15,691 bases of DNA from Verrucomicrobiota bacterium (lineage in GTDB: Bacteria; Verrucomicrobiota; Verrucomicrobiia; Limisphaerales; J093): the NCBI GenBank assembly GCA_029907285.1, contig JARYMD010000049.1, forward strand, positions 1 to 15,691. The letters are read 5' to 3'. Shown here in pieces: positions 1 through 6,572 of the stretch. The notes beneath the pieces are model-generated. The model saw only the letters and a program-made list of their open reading frames with translations, searched no databases and had not been told where the DNA came from. Each line of letters opens with the position of its first letter. Position 1 is the stretch's first letter. The position numbers and the translations under genes were made by a program.

Positions 1-1
1 C

Positions 2-589
2 CGAGCGCTGGCGGCCCGGCTGAAAAGTCTCAGGGTGGCCGACTGGCTCAAACTGAGTGTCAGCAACCGACGGCTGGTGTTGAGCCTCGACCAGGCCGCC
101 CTGGAAGCGGCCGGGCAGTTGGACGGCTGCTATGTGGTGGAGACCGACTTGAACAGGGCCCAGGCCGACGCGCAGACTATCCATGACCGCTACAAAGACC
201 TGGCGCTGGTGGAGCGGGATTTCCGCACCTTGAAGACCGGGCACCTGGAATGGCGCCCCTGGTTTGTGTGCACCGAGGAAAACACACAAGCTCACGCTTT
301 GACCGCGATGCTGGCCTTGAAAGTGCGCCGTCATTTGGAGCAAGCGTGGGGATCGCTGGAAGTCACCGTGGAAGAAGGCTTGTGCCAACTCGACCAGCTC
401 TGCGTGATTGAATTGGTTCACGTGGCCAGCGGCAAGGTGGTGATGCGCGAGGTGCCCGAACCCGGCGGCCTTCAGAGGCAACTGCTGGAAGCGCTGAAGT
501 TGAAAATGCCCAGAACGGTGCCGGAGGCCCGCGTCACTGTAGGCACGCGCAAGAAAATCGCCCCGGCCCGCAAGAGCCGCGTAAAATAA
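2..589 (+). CDS. IS1634-family (IS4 superfamily) DDE transposase, C-terminal fragment
   Basis: The frame is open from base 2 and ends with TAA at 587-589, so the protein's N-terminus lies outside the window; about 195 residues are visible. The run YKDLALVERDFRTLK (codons around 191-235) matches the Y-E-K signature of IS4-superfamily transposases, with the third catalytic acid as Glu at 212-214. The usual Arg three residues after Tyr is Leu here. The rest fits the helical C-terminal part after the catalytic core, ending in a basic tail (RKKIAPARKSRVK). A GTG at 35 is an internal codon, not a real start. The protein would cut and join IS ends in the cytoplasm. A similar transposase begins at 15238 on the same strand. 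The family call rests on motif and context, without a database search. Confidence 0.8.
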   Translation, partial: RALAARLKSLRVADWLKLSVSNRRLVLSLDQAALEAAGQLDGCYVVETDLNRAQADAQTIHDRYKDLALVERDFRTLKTGHLEWRPWFVCTEENTQAHALTAMLALKVRRHLEQAWGSLEVTVEEGLCQLDQLCVIELVHVASGKVVMREVPEPGGLQRQLLEALKLKMPRTVPEARVTVGTRKKIAPARKSRVK

Positions 590-685
590 GGGCCAAACGA
601 CGATTTGGAGGGGAAATTTTAATGGAAGTTCCGCTTCAATACAAGAATATAGCCTTGCGAAGACACACCTACTTCACACAGCATT

Positions 686-706
686 CGGGCTGCGAAATAT
701 GCGGGC
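686..706 (+). repeat. 21-bp direct repeat, copy 1
   Basis: The sequence CGGGCTGCGAAATATGCGGG(C) at 686-706 matches 846-866 at 20 of 21 positions, exactly 160 bp apart. Only the base after the shared ...GAAATAT core differs. The flanks are not obviously similar, so this looks like a short dispersed element rather than part of a longer duplication. Confidence 0.7.
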
Positions 707-743
707 CAAGCAGAGGCCCTGTCGGCCAACCGAGAGGAACTTT

Positions 744-778
744 CAACGTCCAACGTTCAACTCACAACGTTCAACACC
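744..778 (+). repeat. Heptameric tandem repeat (CAACGTT-type)
   Basis: Five consecutive 7-bp units are readable: CAACGTC, CAACGTT, CAACTCA, CAACGTT, CAACACC. Units 1, 2 and 4 are nearly identical; units 3 and 5 share the CAAC start but diverge after it. The tract lies in the intergenic region, about 40 bp before the end of the convergent hydrolase gene. Role unknown. Confidence 0.65.
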
Positions 779-819
779 GCAGCGCTCATCAACGGGCCCG
801 AGCGCTTGGTCAGTGCCCA

Positions 820-3800
820 TCAGCGAACTTTGTTTCCGGCCCCGCCGGGCTGCGAAATATTCGGGCTAGACCATTTCAACCCGGCTGCTTTGCCTTGGTC
901 GATTGCCCGCCAGTACGCATCCTTCACCGATTCATACAAGCCCGGCAAACCGCGCGCGTCTCGATCACGATCCACCTCGATCCATTCGATTGGCGCAGGC
1001 GGTTTGGGTGCGGCAAGGAATTTCGGTCCCCATTCACGGATCACCCGCGTGACGGGCCGGTCGGTGCCGTCCGGGTTGATGATGCCGTAGTCGCTGTCTT
1101 CGCTGAGACGATAGCCGCCCGGGTACCACCAGAAAAAGATGCCATCGGCACCGGACTCGATGAGCAGCCTGTAAAAATCTGTGTAGTAACTGGCGGCGAA
1201 CCGGAGTTTTGCCGGGCTGGGGCTTTTCGTCTGCTTGTCCAGGCAATCAAACCCCATCTCGGCCCACACCAGTGGCTTGGCCGGATCGCACAACCTTGCG
1301 TAGGCAGCCGTGAAGTGGCCGGGCCGGACCTGTGCCCAATCCCCAATCCGGCCGTATGCTTCCGGTTCCCAAATATCCACAGCATCACGCAACCCGTAGA
1401 AATCGTATGGCAGAAGGTGCGGTTGGTTGAACGTTGGATCGCCGGCGAACTGCATCCGAAAGCTGACCGGGTGATGCGGGTCAACGGACTTCACCAGACG
1501 GCGCGCTTCTCCATGTTTCGCCGCGAGCAGTTCGTCCAAGAACCGGCGATAGTCCGCCGCCATGGCCCGCCATGGCCCGTCCTGGGTGAGCAGCCGCATT
1601 GGCGGTACGTCAAGCAAGCTGCTGGCTGAGCGGCGTACATAGGCGAATGTCTCGTCTCCCCAAGCACTGGCTGCCGCCTCGGCCGAACCATAGCGCCGGC
1701 GCACCCAATCGTTCCACGCTTGCGTGTAGTGTTTCCGCTGATAAGCCTCGTCGTAATGACTCGGCTCCCACGCGAGGTCGTAGGCGAACACAGTGTCATT
1801 CTCAGCCAAGCGACAGCCCTCGATGATCTCCCTCATTTCGGTCCACCGGAAGTCCATTGGGGTGCCCGGTCGCAAGGAGAGATTAACCTTGAGTCCCAAG
1901 GCCTCACAACGGCCGAGGAAATCAAGCAGATGCCCGCGCCGCAGCGAACGATGATAGATGAACGCGCTGACTGCGTTGAGCCCCATCCGCTTGATGCGTT
2001 CCAGGTCACGTTGGATTACCATTGGGTCATACGCACCGCGATCCAGCCAATGCTCGAAAGTGTCGCCCGCAACGCCAATCCCCGAAGACGGCATGTAGTT
2101 CACGCCATGGGCCTTCCATGGCTGCTCGCCAAGCCAAAAACCGCCATCTCGAGCTTCGATGAAACGAAGCTCTTTCTTGGGCTGAAACAGCAGAATGTCG
2201 TGCTCGAGCCGGTCGCTGCACTCGGGATTGAGCTTGAGCAACGCGCGAGCCTTAAGAGTCACCTGCTCCGGGTGTGAGATTCGGACCTTCCACTCCTTGG
2301 TCATTGCTGCCCCAGCTGCCAAAGTGAACTGCCACGTCCGCGGAATCCCCGCGTCTCCCCTGTGGGCAGTTGAGCTTTCGACCTGCAGTTCAAGCGCAAG
2401 GGCTTCTGCTGGTTCTTTGCCGAAGTTAACGACCGTGGCGCCCAGGCGATGCTCGGGGGCATCAAGTGAGACGTGATTCGTCGTAGCAAAGCATGCAAAA
2501 CGGTCAGCTCCGCCCTCGACCAGAAACACTCCGCGTTTCATGCGGCCCAAGACCCGGGAAACCATGGACCGGGCATGCACCGATTCGTACAGCCGAGACT
2601 CGGCCGGAGTCAGCAACGCCCAAACGCCGCCGGTGTACGGCGGCCGCCAATGGACCAACAGAGCTCCAATTGTGCCAAGGAATTCGTCCCCGGTTGCGCC
2701 GTGCGCTTCGATTACAGAAATCCAACGAAACGACCCGCCTTGGTCGAACCCAACCCCGCGAGGACGCGGATGCAGCGCGCGCAGTGACAGCCCATCGTCC
2801 GACAGACCTGCGAGGTTGGTGAATTGACTGACAAGTTCGTCTGGAACAATCATGGCGGGACCAGTCAACGGATAGCACATGTACAGGGGAGAGAAAGATT
2901 CCAGCCGCGGAAGGCGCAGTTTGTCGGGAAGCGCCGCGTTACCGAATGGATTGGGAGCCGTGCACAAATCGGTGACCCAGTATTCGTGCCGACCCGGCTC
3001 GAGCGCGTTGTGCGAAAAAGCCAGCCCTACTGTGAAACGAGCCGCTTGGCGCACGTTCAACCGGTCGCCAGGACCGCCGCGTCCGCCCCGCGGTTCCCAA
3101 GCTTTGAACGCTTCGGGCGGCAATACGTAACGCTGCCAGTTCGTGCTCAGATTCACCGACGCGATCCAGCGCGAGCCGTCCGACTCGATCCATTCGACGG
3201 CCAACTGGCGCGTGCGTGGTCCGCCGCGGGCGCGGAAACAGGTCAGACTGTGCCTGTCTGGAAAAGGTACACGCACATCCAGCGGCTCAACCACGTCCCA
3301 GCCGGTCAGGTTAGCCACTGTGACACGAAGGCAGCGTGTTCCGGCCTCGGTGATGATCTCGCGGTTCGAGCTGGACTGCGGTTCATTCGTGTGCCGCCCC
3401 CACCGGGCTGGGTCATCTTGGGTCAGGTCGAGCAGCGCGTTTTCAGAGCGCTGCTCGAGCAGCGTCGATTCGAAGTCTTGGCGGGAAAGCCATTGACCGC
3501 CGATTCGGAAACGCGGCTCGTCCCAGCCTGGCAATCCAAGCGCCAGCAAATCCCCGCCCTGGCGTAGGTACGCCTCGATAGCCGGCGCGGTCTCCATTGG
3601 AAGAATGCGGGCATTCGGCAGGGCAAGAAGATCGAAGCGATTGGTCCGCAAAATGGCCATGTTGGTGAGTGCAACGCTTTCGAGCTGTTCGACCGCGTAC
3701 CCCGCCGCCCGAACCTGGTCGATGACAAACCTGACCAGTTTCGGATCCCCGCCAGGGACGTCGGCCTGCCAGATTGCTGCCCGGTAAGTGATGTCGGCGC

Positions 3801-3927
3801 CATAGAGTGAAATGGCAAACGTGAGGGGTAGCGCGGCAGCCAGACTGCCAAATGGAAAGTGCGTGGCATTCACTGAGGCATTGTACGCGAACCTGCGCAG
3901 ACCTGACAACCTGCCGCAACCGAACAT
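820..3927 (-). CDS. Secreted multidomain clan-A glycoside hydrolase (GH42/GH5-like TIM barrel)
   Basis: I place the start at the ATG 3927-3925, giving 1035 residues. It has an AGGA ribosome-binding site 8 nt upstream, while longer starts up to 4089 would overlap the divergent sigma-factor gene. The N-terminus has basic residues (RR at 11-12) and a hydrophobic stretch (GSLAAALPLTFAISLYGA, about 27-44), a plausible export signal. Residues about 50-135 resemble a glutamine-amidotransferase-like Rossmann domain (RFDLLALPNARI, YLRQGGDLLALG). About 170-325 look like a jelly-roll carbohydrate-binding region. A TIM barrel fills about 585-970, with likely acid/base Glu721 in AYDLAWEPSH and likely nucleophile Glu890 in PLVWAEMGFD, as in clan GH-A. 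It would hydrolyse a glycosidic bond in an exported location; the substrate and exact family cannot be read from the sequence. It is divergent from the sigma factor, 85 bp away. Confidence 0.75.
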   Translation of the reverse strand: MFGCGRLSGLRRFAYNASVNATHFPFGSLAAALPLTFAISLYGADITYRAAIWQADVPGGDPKLVRFVIDQVRAAGYAVEQLESVALTNMAILRTNRFDLLALPNARILPMETAPAIEAYLRQGGDLLALGLPGWDEPRFRIGGQWLSRQDFESTLLEQRSENALLDLTQDDPARWGRHTNEPQSSSNREIITEAGTRCLRVTVANLTGWDVVEPLDVRVPFPDRHSLTCFRARGGPRTRQLAVEWIESDGSRWIASVNLSTNWQRYVLPPEAFKAWEPRGGRGGPGDRLNVRQAARFTVGLAFSHNALEPGRHEYWVTDLCTAPNPFGNAALPDKLRLPRLESFSPLYMCYPLTGPAMIVPDELVSQFTNLAGLSDDGLSLRALHPRPRGVGFDQGGSFRWISVIEAHGATGDEFLGTIGALLVHWRPPYTGGVWALLTPAESRLYESVHARSMVSRVLGRMKRGVFLVEGGADRFACFATTNHVSLDAPEHRLGATVVNFGKEPAEALALELQVESSTAHRGDAGIPRTWQFTLAAGAAMTKEWKVRISHPEQVTLKARALLKLNPECSDRLEHDILLFQPKKELRFIEARDGGFWLGEQPWKAHGVNYMPSSGIGVAGDTFEHWLDRGAYDPMVIQRDLERIKRMGLNAVSAFIYHRSLRRGHLLDFLGRCEALGLKVNLSLRPGTPMDFRWTEMREIIEGCRLAENDTVFAYDLAWEPSHYDEAYQRKHYTQAWNDWVRRRYGSAEAAASAWGDETFAYVRRSASSLLDVPPMRLLTQDGPWRAMAADYRRFLDELLAAKHGEARRLVKSVDPHHPVSFRMQFAGDPTFNQPHLLPYDFYGLRDAVDIWEPEAYGRIGDWAQVRPGHFTAAYARLCDPAKPLVWAEMGFDCLDKQTKSPSPAKLRFAASYYTDFYRLLIESGADGIFFWWYPGGYRLSEDSDYGIINPDGTDRPVTRVIREWGPKFLAAPKPPAPIEWIEVDRDRDARGLPGLYESVKDAYWRAIDQGKAAGLKWSSPNISQPGGAGNKVR
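846..866 (+). repeat. 21-bp direct repeat, copy 2 (inside the 3' end of the hydrolase gene)
   Basis: This is the second copy of the element at 686-706, with one mismatch. It lies in the last codons of the minus-strand glycoside hydrolase and encodes part of the ...SSPNISQPGG... tail, so the C-terminal residues of that protein may be repeat-derived rather than part of the enzyme fold. Confidence 0.65.
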
Positions 3928-4012
3928 GCGCAATTTCCTGCAACGCGGGGCGGCCGGTCGGTCGCTTTGCATACGGCGTGACATTTGATGGGGAGTCGGG
4001 TCAATATCCCTT
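3928..4012. promoter_or_regulatory. Divergent intergenic region between hydrolase and ECF sigma factor
   Basis: This 85-bp gap separates the ATG of the minus-strand hydrolase from the GTG of the plus-strand sigma factor, so promoters for both must lie here or inside the opposing gene's first codons. AGGAAA before the hydrolase ATG is a good Shine-Dalgarno site. I could not assign a convincing -35/-10 pair in either direction. Confidence 0.45.
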
Positions 4013-4591
4013 GTGGAAGCCGTTGTGCGAACTGGCGATACAAATCGGCCGGTGGAACCCGGCACAGTCCAATCCGCTGCATGGGACAAGACCGGGTTTG
4101 GCGCAGTATATTCTGAGCATGTCGCGGCGATATACTATCTTGCGCTGCGCATGCTCGGTGATCCCGAACAAGCGGAGGACGCCACGCACGACATTTTTCT
4201 GAGGGCATTTCGGAATTACGGGGAGTTCAGGGGTGAATCGGCTGTCCGCACGTGGCTTTATCGGATTGCAATCAACCATTGCCGCAATCTCCTGAAATCA
4301 TGGCATTCGCGGACGATGGTGACCGAATCAGACCCTGGGTTCTGGGAACGGGCGGCAACTGTCCCAGACACCCCGTTCCGGATTCTGGAGATGAAAGAGC
4401 TCGGCCAGCAAATCCAGCGCGCGCTGGACATGTTGCCGGAGGAGTACAGATTACTCCTTTTGCTGGTGGCAAACGAGAAACTGAGTTACGAGGAAGTCGC
4501 AGACTTGACAGGCCAAACAATCGATGCGGTCCGCGGCAAGCTCCATCGAGCTCGCAAAGCGTTCGCAGCCGCATTCGCGAGCACACATTGA
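4013..4591 (+). CDS. ECF-type RNA polymerase sigma factor
   Basis: This 192-residue protein has the two-domain layout of extracytoplasmic-function sigma factors. Region 2 spans about 28-97 (LGDPEQAEDATHDIFLRAF, then ESAVRTWLYRIAINHCRNLL), which contacts core polymerase and the -10 element. Region 4 spans about 130-187 (LDMLPEEYRLLLLL, then SYEEVADLTGQTIDAVRGKL), a helix-turn-helix for the -35 element. The GTG at 4013 is the first possible start, because a TGA lies in frame at 3986-3988. No strong ribosome-binding site is visible, and GTG codons at 4025 and 4052 are alternatives. The next reading frame starts 7 bp after its stop and may encode its partner. The divergent secreted hydrolase is a plausible target, but no promoter motif was found to prove it. 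Confidence 0.9.
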   Translation: MEAVVRTGDTNRPVEPGTVQSAAWDKTGFGAVYSEHVAAIYYLALRMLGDPEQAEDATHDIFLRAFRNYGEFRGESAVRTWLYRIAINHCRNLLKSWHSRTMVTESDPGFWERAATVPDTPFRILEMKELGQQIQRALDMLPEEYRLLLLLVANEKLSYEEVADLTGQTIDAVRGKLHRARKAFAAAFASTH

Positions 4592-4598
4592 AAAGCCC

Positions 4599-4841
4599 AT
4601 GGAAGAAAACTCACAATCGCCCAAAGCAACGCGCGGGACACGGCAGGAACAACACCTGCGTCAGGAAGAAACCACTGCGCAGAAGACAAGCGCGGTTGAG
4701 TTTCAAACGGCTGAGGAATTGATTCGCCACGACGCAAAAAGCACCCCGCCCCCGGAAGGTCTGGAAAAGCGCGTGAAGGAATCGGTCGAGCGCGAAGCTG
4801 TTTCAAAGCGCCGTTGGTGGCATCGGTTCCTTGGCTGTTGA
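4599..4841 (+). CDS. Small charged protein downstream of ECF sigma; possible reduced anti-sigma factor
   Basis: The frame encodes 80 residues from the ATG at 4599, 7 bp after the sigma-factor stop, so the two are probably co-transcribed. The protein is rich in Glu, Lys, Arg and Gln. It carries a segment STPPPEGLEKRVKESVERE and ends RRWWHRFLGC. In many sigma/anti-sigma pairs a proline-rich, basic, Trp-containing segment like this stands just before a transmembrane helix. Here the stop codon comes directly after it and no membrane segment, HxxxCxxC zinc motif or FecR domain follows. It could be a soluble small regulator or a truncated anti-sigma factor. I recognise no family with certainty; the call rests on position and on the shape of the C-terminus. 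Confidence 0.5.
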   Translation: MEENSQSPKATRGTRQEQHLRQEETTAQKTSAVEFQTAEELIRHDAKSTPPPEGLEKRVKESVEREAVSKRRWWHRFLGC

Positions 4842-4909
4842 CGTTTGGCAGACCTGCTTGGCAGAATGCTATCCAAGCGGCTGCCATAGGGCTTGAACTG
4901 TTCGGTCCG

Positions 4910-6427
4910 ATGAGCATCCATGCAGAAATCGAGCATTTGATCCGCGCCCGGTATCCGATCTTGTATCTGGTCACCGGCGAAGAAGACCGTGTTCTGGCCC
5001 TGGTGTCAGACATTGCGAGGCGATGGGACAAAGCAGTGTTCGAGTGGACATGCACTTCCGGGATTGTGCCGATTGGAACATCAGTTCAGTCGCAGAAACC
5101 CCGTCATGCGGCCACCAGGGACCCGTTGTCTGCGCTCGATCATGTTGTTGATCAAGTTGAGCCGGCGCTGTTTGTTTTCAAAGATTTCCACCCATTCCTG
5201 ACAAGGACGAATCATGCTGTGATCCGGAGGCTCAAAGACATCGCGCCCCATCTCAAGAGCAGCCGGAAAACGGTCATCATAGTCTCGCCGGTATTGGAGA
5301 TGCCCGCAGAAGTCGAAAAGGAAGTCACGGTTTTGCAGTTCCCGCTCCCGGCATTGGAAGAGATGATAGCGCTGTTGGACCGCGTCGTTGAAGAGGTCAG
5401 TCTCCTGCCCAATGTGGCGATCGATCTTGACACGCATGGCCGCGAACGAATTGCGCAGGCGGCCCTCGGACTGACGCTTGGCGAGGCCGAGAATGTTCTG
5501 GCCAAGATCACCGTCAAGCATGAGCGGCTCGCCGCAGACCTTGTTGAAGAGGTGTTTTCCGAGAAACAGCAGATAATCAGGAAAAGCGGTTTGCTCGAGT
5601 ATTATGCCACAGCCGAGACATTCGATGCTGTGGGCGGGCTTGACGTATTGAAGGATTGGGTGCGGAAACGCGCAAGAGCGTTCACTCCGGAAGCGCGCGC
5701 ATTTGGTCTGCCGGCTCCGAAGGGGATGCTTCTGTTAGGTGTGCAGGGATGTGGCAAGAGCTTGTGTGCCAAAGCGGTCTCAACACTGTGGCAGGTGCCG
5801 CTGCTGCGATTCGACATTGGCCGTGTTTTCGGCAGTTTGGTGGGCTCTTCCGAGGAGAACATCAGGCGCGCCATTGCAGTGGCGGAGTCTGTTGCGCCGG
5901 CGGTGCTTTGGGTGGACGAAATCGATAAAGCCTTTGCAGGATCAGCGGGCTCTGGCGTGGTTGACGGTGGCACCACCGCCCGTGTGTTCGGCACGTTCCT
6001 GACATGGTTGTCGGAGAAAACAGCGCCGGTGTTCGTCGTCGCAACAGCCAATGACATCTCCCAACTGCCACCCGAACTTCTCAGAAAAGGGCGTTTGGAC
6101 GAAATATTCTTCGTGGACCTGCCAAACGAGAAAGAGCGGATCGAAATTTTCCGGATTCACATTCACAAGCGGCACCGTGACGACGCGCGATTCGATCTTC
6201 AAAGGTTGGCGGCAGCAAGCCAGGCGTTCAGCGGGGCTGAGATCGAAGAAGCCGTGATCAGCGCGTTGTACGATGCGTTTGACGAGGGGAGAGACCTGAC
6301 CACCGAGGATGTGTTGGCCGTGCTCGAACAATCGGTGCCCCTGGCCCGCACAATGGCGGAACATATCCAAAGTCTGCGTCAATGGGCTGAAGGCCGCGCT
6401 CGAAATGCGAGCATGGAACGCGAATAA
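4910..6427 (+). CDS. Ycf46-type AAA+ ATPase
   Basis: This 505-residue protein matches the Ycf46 group of AAA ATPases in length and layout. The N-terminal 240 residues begin MSIHAEIEHLIRARYPILYL, typical of this group, so I chose the ATG at 4910 over the longer frame start at 4814. The AAA module follows: Walker A GVQGCGKS (277-284), Walker B VLWVDEID (332-339), sensor-1-like ATAND (378-382) and LLRKGRLDE (390-398), which carries the arginine-finger region. The C-terminal lid contains FSGAEIEEAVISALYDAF. The enzyme would use ATP hydrolysis to remodel proteins in the cytoplasm; the biological role of Ycf46 proteins in most bacteria is not settled. It lies 68 bp after the small sigma-associated frame and overlaps a 55-codon frame at its 3' end. 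Confidence 0.88.
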   Translation: MSIHAEIEHLIRARYPILYLVTGEEDRVLALVSDIARRWDKAVFEWTCTSGIVPIGTSVQSQKPRHAATRDPLSALDHVVDQVEPALFVFKDFHPFLTRTNHAVIRRLKDIAPHLKSSRKTVIIVSPVLEMPAEVEKEVTVLQFPLPALEEMIALLDRVVEEVSLLPNVAIDLDTHGRERIAQAALGLTLGEAENVLAKITVKHERLAADLVEEVFSEKQQIIRKSGLLEYYATAETFDAVGGLDVLKDWVRKRARAFTPEARAFGLPAPKGMLLLGVQGCGKSLCAKAVSTLWQVPLLRFDIGRVFGSLVGSSEENIRRAIAVAESVAPAVLWVDEIDKAFAGSAGSGVVDGGTTARVFGTFLTWLSEKTAPVFVVATANDISQLPPELLRKGRLDEIFFVDLPNEKERIEIFRIHIHKRHRDDARFDLQRLAAASQAFSGAEIEEAVISALYDAFDEGRDLTTEDVLAVLEQSVPLARTMAEHIQSLRQWAEGRARNASMERE

Positions 6428-6572
6428 CCACAGCGTGGTGCAGACCGCAACGCAATGGCCGGCGTTTGGCCAGCTTAGCGTTGGCACTGCTGTGCCTGAA
6501 CCGAGCGTGATTGCGCTGGGAATGTGGGTCCTGTCATCCATTGTTCTGTGGCACAAGCTGCAAGGAAAATGA
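6405..6572 (+). CDS. Tiny reading frame ending in a PEP-CTERM-like tail; possible remnant
   Basis: The frame from ATG 6405 gives 55 residues. It overlaps the last 23 bases of the ATPase gene, and its TGA overlaps the ATG of the next gene (ATGA at 6569-6572). Its C-terminus reads VPEPSVIALGMWVLSSIVLW followed by HKLQGK. This matches the three-part PEP-CTERM sorting signal: a VPEP motif, a hydrophobic helix and a short basic end. In that pathway, exosortase processes exported proteins at the PEP motif. The frame has no N-terminal signal peptide and no room for a mature domain, so it is either a leftover 3' end of a lost exported protein or a novel short peptide. The overlapping stop/start could couple its translation to the downstream gene. 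A chance match is possible. Confidence 0.4.
   Translation: MRAWNANNHSVVQTATQWPAFGQLSVGTAVPEPSVIALGMWVLSSIVLWHKLQGK

Larger units (their letters stand above)
590..819. other. Intergenic region with short repeats, between transposase and glycoside hydrolase 3' end
   Basis: This stretch lies between the transposase stop and the stop of the minus-strand glycoside hydrolase. It should contain the right end of the insertion sequence. A small inverted repeat (CCAAA 593-597, TTTGG 604-608) sits just after the stop, but I could not identify terminal inverted repeats. It also holds one copy of a 21-bp direct repeat (686-706) and a 7-bp tandem repeat tract (744-778). I see no convincing gene. A long plus-strand reading frame beginning at 622 is the antisense shadow of the hydrolase. 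Confidence 0.6.

Noticed and set aside
622..1629. 335-residue plus-strand open frame
   Set aside because: It is mostly antisense to the glycoside hydrolase, whose minus-strand frame has a signal peptide and catalytic motifs; the plus-strand peptide is low-complexity and resembles no family.
3928..4089. Longer start of the hydrolase (54 extra residues)
   Set aside because: The extension overlaps the sigma-factor start, has no ribosome-binding site at its ATGs, and would put the hydrophobic export segment deep inside the protein.
4814..4909. N-terminal extension of the AAA ATPase
   Set aside because: It overlaps the small sigma-associated frame, and the Ycf46 family start fits the ATG at 4910.
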